Shown here in pieces: positions 50,412-56,525 of a stretch of 56,525 bases of DNA. The position numbers were made by a program, and so were the translations under genes. The notes under the pieces were generated by a model, which searched no databases, was not told where the DNA came from, and worked only from the letters and a program-made list of their open reading frames with translations. The DNA comes from TMED-70 sp036164085 (GTDB lineage: Bacteria; Chloroflexota; Dehalococcoidia; Lucifugimonadales; Lucifugimonadaceae). The stretch is from positions 1 through 56,525 of the forward strand of contig JAYZJV010000043.1 in assembly GCA_036164085.1 (NCBI GenBank), read 5' to 3'. The number at the start of each line of letters is the position of its first letter. Positions within the stretch are counted from its first letter, which is position 1.

Positions 50412-52067
50412 TTAGTCTAACAATTCATCATGAGGTAATGTCCAAGGTGCTCTTCCAGCAAATGGCCTTGGAACCTCATTTGTATCAATCATATTTACAT
50501 CTATAAGAGTAGGTTTATTTGCAGCTAAGCCTTCTTCTATAGCTTCATTTACTTTTGTAGGATCATCTACTGTTATCCCTTTAGCTCCATATGTTTCAGC
50601 CATTTTAGCAAAATCAGGATTTACAAAACTAGTTTCATAATCTCCTCCCCAATCAAGCTCTAAGTCCCTTCTGACATTTCCATAATAACCATCGTTAAAA
50701 ATCACTGCAACTAAATTGATTCCATATTTTACGGCTGTGGATAATTCTTGAACATTGTACATAAATCCACCATCTCCAGAGACAGAAACAACAGGAGAAT
50801 TAGGTTTTGCAACCTTAGCGCCTATTGCTGTTGGAAAAGCCCAGCCAAGATTTCCTGAATAACCTGAATCAAAATAACTTGAAGTATTATAAGTCTTAAA
50901 TGCTGCTCTAGAGTAATATCCAAGTTGAGTCATATCCCAAACTGAAATTGTTTCTCTAGGCATTCCCTCTCTAAGAGAATTTAATATTTCGTGTTGAGGA
51001 TGCAATCCTTCTATTCCAGAATCTAAAATTTTTCTAATCTTTTTGATATCTTCAGTCGGGGAATTTAAATTAGTCCCCCCCATAGCCTTAATTCCTTGAG
51101 ATATCTTATTAATTGAAACTTTAGCGTCTCCGATAACTGGCAATACGTCATCATGAAATTTTCCTATTTCACTTTTATCAATTTCTACTTGATTTTTCTT
51201 TGTATCTTCTGCTGCAGGATATCGAATGGCAAATCTTGAGCCTAATATTATAATAAGATCGCATGACTCTAAATAATTTTTTATTTGTCCTTCTCCAGTT
51301 AATGCTGAGCCTAACGAATTAGGATGTTCATCAGATATAACTCCTTTTGCTGCAGCACTTGTGACTACTGGAATATTTGTTAGTTCTGTTAAATCTTTAA
51401 GCTCCTCTTCAGCTTCTGACCTTATAACTCCTGTTCCTGCATAAATCACAGGTTTCTTTGCAGCTAAAATTAATTTAACAGCTTCTGATATAGAGTTTTC
51501 ATCAGGCTGATCTCTTTCAAAAACAGATGCTTCTAATAATTGAACATCTTCAGACTCGACCATTGTTTCAGGAGGCATTTCAATTTCAACAGGTCTTGGT
51601 CTTCCATTTTTAAGTTGACTAAAAGCCTCTGATACTCCTTGAGGTATTTCATTAGGCCTTAATAATCTTTTTTGAAATTTTGTCACTGGCTTAATTGTTT
51701 CTAATTGATCATTTACTTCATGTAAGCCGCCCATGTCTTTACCGATTGTATCTCTAGGTATTTGTCCTGCAATCATTAGTACTCTTGAATTAGAGGAGTA
51801 AGCTGTAGACAATCCTGCAGCTGCATTGTATAAGCCAGGTCCAGGTACAACCATAGCAACACCAATTCCTCTGCTTGCTCTTGCATAACCATCTGCCATG
51901 TAAGATGTAGCCTGTTCATGCCTAGGAACAATCATTTTTATATTTTTATTTCGTCTTAACGCATCAACAACTCCATACATTTGAACACCAGGAAGTCCAA
52001 AAATAACCTCAACCCCTTCTCTTTCTAAAGAACTAATTAATGCGTCACCACCAGACATTTTACTCAT
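50412..52067 (-). CDS. Thiamine-diphosphate-dependent enzyme (acetolactate synthase large-subunit-like)
   Basis: The 551-residue protein has the three-domain layout of the acetohydroxyacid synthase/benzoylformate decarboxylase group. The activating Glu lies in IVPRHEQATSYMADGYARAS near 46-65. The middle domain includes KPVIYAGTGVIRSEAE near 210, and the ThDP motif is VSGDGGFMYNVQELSTAVKY near 437-456 with NDGYYGN near 467. No regulatory small subunit gene is adjacent, and the context (GMC oxidoreductase, GH88/105-like enzyme) suggests a catabolic carboligase, decarboxylase or lyase such as glyoxylate carboligase or sulfoacetaldehyde-type enzymes rather than branched-chain synthesis. It starts 12 bases after the GMC gene and ends the operon. 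Confidence 0.88.
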   Translation of the reverse strand: MSKMSGGDALISSLEREGVEVIFGLPGVQMYGVVDALRRNKNIKMIVPRHEQATSYMADGYARASRGIGVAMVVPGPGLYNAAAGLSTAYSSNSRVLMIAGQIPRDTIGKDMGGLHEVNDQLETIKPVTKFQKRLLRPNEIPQGVSEAFSQLKNGRPRPVEIEMPPETMVESEDVQLLEASVFERDQPDENSISEAVKLILAAKKPVIYAGTGVIRSEAEEELKDLTELTNIPVVTSAAAKGVISDEHPNSLGSALTGEGQIKNYLESCDLIIILGSRFAIRYPAAEDTKKNQVEIDKSEIGKFHDDVLPVIGDAKVSINKISQGIKAMGGTNLNSPTEDIKKIRKILDSGIEGLHPQHEILNSLREGMPRETISVWDMTQLGYYSRAAFKTYNTSSYFDSGYSGNLGWAFPTAIGAKVAKPNSPVVSVSGDGGFMYNVQELSTAVKYGINLVAVIFNDGYYGNVRRDLELDWGGDYETSFVNPDFAKMAETYGAKGITVDDPTKVNEAIEEGLAANKPTLIDVNMIDTNEVPRPFAGRAPWTLPHDELLD

Positions 52068-52079
52068 TTAAATCTCCTA

Positions 52080-53621
52080 TTACCATAAATCTATAATTCT
52101 TTCTGCAATCAACATTACAGTAGCATTCGTATTTGCCCTTATACAATCAGGCATAATAGATGCATCTACAACTTTTAAGTTTTGTGCACCTATAACAGAA
52201 CCCCTTTGATCAACCACTGCTAGTGAATCATTACCCATTTTACAGGTTCCACTACTATGGTGCCCTGTAACCATCTTTCCATGCAACCATTTTTTTAGAA
52301 GTTTATCATCTTTTCTAGTTTCAAGATTAGGATGAATCATATCGCCAACGTATTTTTGAAATTCATCATGATTTCCAATATCTTCTAAAATACTAATTCC
52401 CTCAACAAATCTATTGATGTCATTTTCTGTATCTAAGTAGTTATAAAAGAGTCTCGGATATTTTCTTGGATCTTTATCATTAAGAAATACTTCTCCGGCA
52501 CTCTCTTCTAAATTAAGGGTTAAATTTGCTTTGATTCCATCTGGTACTTCAGGGTTTCCATTATTTTTTGTACTTGAGTTCATATAAATAATCATATCGT
52601 TATTGAAACTAGAATTCTTTGATGTATATCGTAAACTCATAGAAACTCTTGAATAATTGGTTTTGGGGTTTTCATAATCGGATCGAGGTTCCCAAGCAAC
52701 ATAGAGCATCGGATGATCTCTTAAGTTTTTTCCTACTCCAGGTAAATCAATAACAGGTCTTATACCATGACTGATAAATTTTTCAGGATCTCCAATTCCC
52801 GAATTCAATAAAATTTTTGGAGATTCTATTGCTCCTGCGCAAAGAATAATTTCATCAGTAAATAAATCGAACTTTTCTATATCTGTCTGTAACTCTAATC
52901 CAATAGCTTTTGTACCTTCAAAAAGCACTTTGTTAACATAAGTATTGCTTTTAATATTTATATTTGGTTTGTGACGAACATCAGTTAAATAGGTAAGTGA
53001 AGTACTTTGCCTTACACCATCAATTTGATTAAAAGCTAGAGGACCAACACCAGTAGAGTCAGGTTTATTATGATCAGGACATGATGGAAAACCATATTCT
53101 ATGCAAGAATTATAAAAAGCTCTATGAACATTATCCCATTCTTTTTCAGGGACTCTCTTTACTCTTATGTAGCCATCATCACCGTGATAATTCTCAGAAG
53201 AAAAATCTAAGTCATTTTCAAATTTTGTAAAATAAGGTAAAACTTTGTTAAAAGTCCACTCTTCATTACCAAATTCAGCCCATCTGTCATAATCTTCTCT
53301 GACACCTCTTAATAAGATTTGAGCATTTATTGAAGAAGATCCTCCTATCACCTTTCCTCTAGGGATTCTTATTTCAGGACCACCATTAGTACTTTCGCCT
53401 TTATATGACCAGTTGTGAGGATCTGACTCATATGATGCAGGAAGGTTAAGATTACCATGTCCATAGTAAATATTTTCAGGCAATGACTCTAAATTACTAT
53501 AATCATTCCCTGCTTCAATTAATAATATATTTCTATTAGAATCAACTGAAAGTCTATTAGCTAAAATAGAACCTGCAGAACCTGAACCAACTATTACTGT
53601 ATCGTATAAATTAGCCATCAT
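52080..53621 (-). CDS. GMC-family FAD oxidoreductase (choline dehydrogenase-like)
   Basis: The 513-residue protein has the FAD start DTVIVGSGSAGSILANRLS near 6-24, the GMC signature RGKVIGGSSSINAQILLRGV near 88-107, the second signature GAIESPKILLNSGIGDP near 262-278, and the active-site His in GHHSSGTCKMGNDS near 452. VVDASIMPDCIRANTNATVM closes it. These flavoenzymes oxidise alcohols such as choline, glucose or polyethylene glycols. The first ATG (53621) overlaps the upstream stop as ATGA; the second in-frame ATG at 53618 has better spacing from GGAAGG, so the exact start is open. It lies between a GH88/105-like gene and the ThDP enzyme. Confidence 0.93.
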   Translation of the reverse strand: MMANLYDTVIVGSGSAGSILANRLSVDSNRNILLIEAGNDYSNLESLPENIYYGHGNLNLPASYESDPHNWSYKGESTNGGPEIRIPRGKVIGGSSSINAQILLRGVREDYDRWAEFGNEEWTFNKVLPYFTKFENDLDFSSENYHGDDGYIRVKRVPEKEWDNVHRAFYNSCIEYGFPSCPDHNKPDSTGVGPLAFNQIDGVRQSTSLTYLTDVRHKPNINIKSNTYVNKVLFEGTKAIGLELQTDIEKFDLFTDEIILCAGAIESPKILLNSGIGDPEKFISHGIRPVIDLPGVGKNLRDHPMLYVAWEPRSDYENPKTNYSRVSMSLRYTSKNSSFNNDMIIYMNSSTKNNGNPEVPDGIKANLTLNLEESAGEVFLNDKDPRKYPRLFYNYLDTENDINRFVEGISILEDIGNHDEFQKYVGDMIHPNLETRKDDKLLKKWLHGKMVTGHHSSGTCKMGNDSLAVVDQRGSVIGAQNLKVVDASIMPDCIRANTNATVMLIAERIIDLW

Positions 53622-54580
53622 CCTTCCAATTCATAAAGTGAAACTAAAAACCATGCAGCCAAAGATCCACCTCTATTATCAAAACCATTTTCTCTTTTCC
53701 TGATTAAATATTCATCAAGAGATTTTAATGATCCAGTTCCAGTGCATGAATCATGGACAATGCCAGAATCTTCAATTCTCGAATCAACAAAAGACCAAGC
53801 GTTTACTAATATATCTTGATAATCTTTAGATAAAATCTTATGCTTTAGTCCGTTAGCTAATGCATATCCAATCATGCATGTTACTGTAAGTTCTTCGTAT
53901 GAATTTTTATCATCAATCACTTGTCTCCATGCACCTTTATCTGTTTGTAGATTTGCTAAAGCTTCTAAATGGGATTTATGTTTTTCTATTAATTCACTTT
54001 TTCTTTTGTAATCATCTGGTGTATATATAATTGCTTCAATAGCTCCATATGCTGCAAAACCATTCCCTCTTCCCCAAGGATATTCAGCGATCTTTGAATG
54101 TATGTAAATACCATCATCTCTCATTAGAGGAGAATCTAAAACATGATCAACCATAAAATCAATATATTTAATTTCTTTTGTATATTTATAAGCTCGCCCC
54201 ATAATAGCGGATACAAAAAATTGATCTTCTACTTGAATGTTTGGGTCTAATATAGATTTTTCAATAAATAAATTTGCCTGATCAATAATAGGGTGAATTA
54301 TTTCGATTTTATTATTTAATTCATATAAATCGTCTAACCAGATTAAACCTGCTCTATTATCATTTCTCCAGTTTATTGATTCGATTGAAATTCTAGTTTG
54401 AACAAGATCTTGATAAGTTGATGTAGCAAACGCTTTGCCTTCCGTATTAAATCCTAGTTTTTCTAATCTCAAACGAGCTGATAATCCACATCCTTGAGTG
54501 TAAACTACTGTTTCTAGATTATTCCCATATACTTGAGCTAAAGTAATGGCTTTATCAAGTAAAACTACTTTATCTATCAT
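53618..54580 (-). CDS. GH88/GH105-like unsaturated glycuronyl hydrolase-type protein
   Basis: The 320-residue protein has repeated helical hairpins of an (alpha/alpha)6 barrel. Family-like segments are EYPWGRGNGFAAYGAIEAII near 166-185, LANLQTDKGAWRQVIDD near 208, SYEELTVTCMIGYALANGL near 226-244 and GTGSLKSLDEYLIR near 282. This pattern resembles GH105/GH88 enzymes that hydrolyse unsaturated uronic acid ends left by polysaccharide lyases. Catalytic Asp residues cannot be assigned with certainty, and no signal peptide is present, so cytoplasmic action on imported oligosaccharides is likely. The ATG at 54580 is chosen because GAGG lies 7 bases upstream and it overlaps the HEPN stop as ATGA. 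Confidence 0.72.
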   Translation of the reverse strand: MIDKVVLLDKAITLAQVYGNNLETVVYTQGCGLSARLRLEKLGFNTEGKAFATSTYQDLVQTRISIESINWRNDNRAGLIWLDDLYELNNKIEIIHPIIDQANLFIEKSILDPNIQVEDQFFVSAIMGRAYKYTKEIKYIDFMVDHVLDSPLMRDDGIYIHSKIAEYPWGRGNGFAAYGAIEAIIYTPDDYKRKSELIEKHKSHLEALANLQTDKGAWRQVIDDKNSYEELTVTCMIGYALANGLKHKILSKDYQDILVNAWSFVDSRIEDSGIVHDSCTGTGSLKSLDEYLIRKRENGFDNRGGSLAAWFLVSLYELEG

Positions 54581-55011
54581 TGTATTTCCTCTAATTTTTC
54601 TTGACAAAAACCAATAACTTCTTTTGATAATTCTTTAGCCTTTTCAGCATCATTTTTATCAAATATTTCATAAGGTGACCCAGAAACAGAAAAAGTAGGA
54701 TATCTAGTTGAATACAAATATTTATCTAAAAGAGGTCCATATGATTTAAGAAAGTCGAAAGTAGGGTCTATTGCCAAACAATCTTCAGCTAGGTCGGAAA
54801 TAGATGACCCCCACACTTTATCTGTTCCTCTAAGTATTAAGTAAGAAACTATAGATTTTTCAGCAGCTTGTTGAAATAAAAAACAAGATAAAGAATGATC
54901 TGTTGATAACAATCTGTTAGCCAAATCAAAATCATAGCCTGATTGATCTTTCCATCTTTTAGATTCTTTTTTGTTCATTTCAAGCATTTTAACCAAGAAC
55001 TTTGTCATCAT
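54577..55011 (-). CDS. HEPN-domain protein (non-canonical)
   Basis: The 144-residue helical protein matches the HEPN layout: KRWKDQSGYDFDLANRLL near 18-35, then CFLFQQAAEKSIVSYLILRG near 43-62 and the late LYSTRYPTFSVSGSPYEIFD region near 98. In RNase-type HEPN proteins an R-x4-6-H motif follows; here RGTDKVWGSSISDL has serine where His is expected, so nuclease activity is doubtful. It overlaps the nucleotidyltransferase-like gene by 23 bases; in-frame ATGs at 54987 and 54978 are alternative starts that would avoid overlap. The pair resembles HEPN/MNT modules but is embedded in a sugar-oxidation operon. Confidence 0.78.
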   Translation of the reverse strand: MMTKFLVKMLEMNKKESKRWKDQSGYDFDLANRLLSTDHSLSCFLFQQAAEKSIVSYLILRGTDKVWGSSISDLAEDCLAIDPTFDFLKSYGPLLDKYLYSTRYPTFSVSGSPYEIFDKNDAEKAKELSKEVIGFCQEKLEEIQ

Positions 55012-55348
55012 CTTGAAAAATAATTTCCATAGAATTTTTAATATTATTTATAGCATAATTATCATCAGAAAGCAGTTTGTATTCTTCGGGAGTATAGACA
55101 AAAAACCTTGTATGCACAGAAGGTCTTAAATGAGTAATCCAAAACTCATCCCGATCAATAAACTTTTCATTTGTCTCCTGAATAATAAGTAGATCTAAAG
55201 AAGTGTCTGGTTTTATTTTACTTAATGAAAAATCTCCAAAAACAGCTAAGGATTTTGCTCCTAATTGTTTTGAGTCATTAGAAAATTTTGAAAGTTCTTT
55301 TTCAAGGCAATTTTTTCTATGATTAGAAAATCCAAAGACAATAGGCAC
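54989..55348 (-). CDS. Nucleotidyltransferase-fold (MNT-like) protein with degraded active site
   Basis: The 119-residue protein has the minimal nucleotidyltransferase layout: a first helix, then SLAVFGDFSLSKIKPDTS near 33-50, followed by LDLLIIQETNEKF. The canonical G-S and D-x-D residues read G38-D39 and S50-L51-D52, so one metal carboxylate and the serine are missing and catalysis is doubtful. The C-terminal part (HTRFFVYTPEEYKLLSDDNY near 79) matches such proteins paired with HEPN partners. It lies 9 bases after the NHL gene and overlaps the HEPN gene by 23 bases. A structural or sensing role for the pair is possible; nothing in the sequence names a ligand. Confidence 0.72.
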   Translation of the reverse strand: MPIVFGFSNHRKNCLEKELSKFSNDSKQLGAKSLAVFGDFSLSKIKPDTSLDLLIIQETNEKFIDRDEFWITHLRPSVHTRFFVYTPEEYKLLSDDNYAINNIKNSMEIIFQDDDKVLG

Positions 55349-55357
55349 TATTAAGAC

Positions 55358-56431
55358 CTAAACATTATAAAGTGTAGGGTGATTAGGCTGTTCAAATATC
55401 TCATCTTTAGTTAATGGATAGCTCTCTTTTTCATATACTTGAAGCCTGTGACATCCAAAGTCAGGAATATATATTAAATTGCCATAAGTTCTTACAGAAG
55501 CTGGAGCTCGCAATTTTCTCCAGATTTCTCTATTAGACATTTCCCTAAGACGTAAAACTCTAGGGCTAGACATTATGTATGTTTTTCCCATTTTCGAAAG
55601 AGTAGCATCACCTGTAAACTGAGTAACATATTTTCCATCTCTGTCATATACTACAATTCTGTTATTATCTCTATCAGCAACATATATGTCTCCATCATCA
55701 TCTATCGATAATCCTGCAGGACCACTAAGCTGTGTATATTCTTCTCCTAGTGAATTAGGAATTTCTCCAAAAGAATTTAAGTACTTCCCTTTTTTATCAT
55801 ATATATTTATTCTGTTGTTTCTCCAATCAGAAACTAAAATATCACCATTATGATTCACAGCTATTCCCCAAGGCATATTTAAAGCTTTATCTCCTGTATC
55901 TGAAATAATGGTTTCAATAAACTTCCCATTTTTGTTAAACTTTTGCACTCGATTATTCCCAGTATCTACCACAAGTAAATTATCATCAGAATCAAAAGCT
56001 AATCCAGATGGAGAATCTAATTCTCCTTCACCTGAACCATATTCACCTATTTTTTGAGTTTTTGTACTCGATTCTTGAGCTTCAGCAGTTTGTCCTATAG
56101 GTACATATCCCTTTTCTCCGTCATCTACTAAAGAATGTACACAATGATCTCCTTCATCACTCACATAAAATGTTCCGCTAGAATCTTGAATCATTTGTAC
56201 AGGCCATTTAAAATTACCGAATACATCTAAATCTTCATCTTTCCAGTTTATTCGTCTTATGTTTCCTCCAGAACCATCTGCCCTAATTAGTACATATACA
56301 ACATCTTTTGTTTCAACTATGTCCATACAATAAGTTGTAACCCTTCTCATTCCCAACGTTTCTTTATACTTATAGCCACCTCTTAATATAGCAAATGGAG
56401 GCTGGTTAGTTCTTTCTTTTTGTTGTGTCAT
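55358..56431 (-). CDS. NHL-repeat beta-propeller protein
   Basis: The 357-residue protein contains NHL-type repeats with the Pro-x-Gly-(L/I)-A and D-x-x-N-N-R pattern: LDSPSGLAFDSDDNLLVVDT near 138-157 and GNNRVQKFNKNGKF, then MPWGIAVNHNGDILVSDWRN near 187-206, and LSGPAGLSIDDDGDIYVADR near 233-252. At least four clear blades and weaker flanking ones suggest a six-bladed propeller. No signal peptide or lipobox is seen. Propellers of this type act as binding scaffolds or as lyases/lactonases; the function is unknown. AAGGGGAAAT precedes the ATG. It is followed by the MNT/HEPN/GH88-105/GMC/ThDP genes. Confidence 0.82.
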   Translation of the reverse strand: MTQQKERTNQPPFAILRGGYKYKETLGMRRVTTYCMDIVETKDVVYVLIRADGSGGNIRRINWKDEDLDVFGNFKWPVQMIQDSSGTFYVSDEGDHCVHSLVDDGEKGYVPIGQTAEAQESSTKTQKIGEYGSGEGELDSPSGLAFDSDDNLLVVDTGNNRVQKFNKNGKFIETIISDTGDKALNMPWGIAVNHNGDILVSDWRNNRINIYDKKGKYLNSFGEIPNSLGEEYTQLSGPAGLSIDDDGDIYVADRDNNRIVVYDRDGKYVTQFTGDATLSKMGKTYIMSSPRVLRLREMSNREIWRKLRAPASVRTYGNLIYIPDFGCHRLQVYEKESYPLTKDEIFEQPNHPTLYNV

Positions 56432-56441
56432 TTATTTCCCC

Positions 56442-56525
56442 TTATTTGAATGGACTTAATTGTTCAAAATTACCAAGTACAATTTCTGTAGGATCAAGTC
56501 CTAAATGTTGTTCTAAAAGAGTTCC
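56442..56525 (-). CDS. C-terminal fragment of a protein extending beyond the window
   Basis: The minus strand is open from the last base of the window to the TAA at 56442-56444. It encodes 27 C-terminal residues (GTLLEQHLGLDPTEIVLGNF then EQLSPFK). No family can be assigned from so short a piece. It ends 10 bases before the NHL gene start, so it is probably an upstream member of the same operon. Confidence 0.55.
   Translation of the reverse strand, partial: GTLLEQHLGLDPTEIVLGNFEQLSPFK

Noticed and set aside
54577..55348. MNT/HEPN pair as an active toxin-antitoxin system
   Set aside because: The nucleotidyltransferase G-S and D-x-D residues and the HEPN R-x4-6-H histidine are altered, and the pair lies in the middle of a metabolic operon.
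1..56525. CRISPR array, insertion sequence, integrase or prophage
   Set aside because: No spaced direct repeats, transposase or integrase motifs, or terminal inverted repeats were found on reading; gene density and composition look uniform.

Overview
This is a compact, AT-rich bacterial chromosome segment (about 30% G+C by eye). It has no rRNA genes, insertion sequences, prophage genes or CRISPR arrays, and no gene-free stretch longer than about 130 bases. Many neighbouring genes overlap by 4 to 23 bases, several convergent pairs overlap at their stop codons, and TTG or GTG starts are frequent. Bacterial housekeeping genes (lepA, rnc, rsmA, ispE, galU, coaE, gmk, aroA) exclude an archaeon. 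Adjacent Agl23-like (TIGR03663) and DUF2298 (TIGR03662) membrane proteins point to Chloroflexota. Two enolase-superfamily enzymes and many hydroxyacid and alcohol dehydrogenases would fit a streamlined marine SAR202-type lineage; that placement is inference.

Region 1 to 4.2 kb holds the end of a Gfo/Idh/MocA oxidoreductase, then a minus-strand operon of hydroxyacid enzymes (2-hydroxyacid dehydrogenase, 3-hydroxyisobutyrate-type dehydrogenase, tartrate/D-malate-type dehydrogenase, HAD phosphatase). From 4.2 to 9.9 kb a plus-strand operon encodes a corrinoid methyl-transfer system: a PF13769-like protein, a homocysteine S-methyltransferase, an unknown protein, a uroporphyrinogen-decarboxylase-type methyltransferase, a B12-binding protein, a small Cys protein and an ATP-dependent corrinoid activator. 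It looks like a disassembled methionine synthase. A second 2-hydroxyacid dehydrogenase follows.

From 10.9 to 22.2 kb lie rmuC, an alcohol dehydrogenase/aminotransferase/ornithine-cyclodeaminase operon, coaE, an EamA transporter, a cyclophilin, an enolase-superfamily enzyme in an operon with both subunits of a 3-oxoacid CoA-transferase, a CurA-type reductase and a metallo-beta-lactamase-fold hydrolase. From 22.3 to 28.4 kb a plus-strand operon carries a PAC2 protein, tyrA-like, aroA, gmk, glycerate kinase and L-2-hydroxyglutarate oxidase.

From 33.8 down to 28.4 kb on the minus strand runs a free-standing NuoEFG-like module, thioredoxin, a selenocysteine tRNA (anticodon UCA) and a 53-residue membrane protein. 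From 42.5 down to 34.7 kb a minus-strand operon encodes a DsbA-family protein, RNase III, DUF2298, Agl23-like, a UPF0104 membrane protein and an FAD enzyme, probably for building or modifying a lipid-linked glycan. A tRNA nucleotidyltransferase, an OGG-type glycosylase, ispE, rsmA and a second enolase-superfamily enzyme follow.

From 47.7 to the end are galU, lepA and a minus-strand catabolic operon reading NHL protein, nucleotidyltransferase-like protein, HEPN protein, GH88/105-like hydrolase, GMC oxidoreductase and ThDP-dependent enzyme. All identifications rest on reading motifs by eye; no database search was run.
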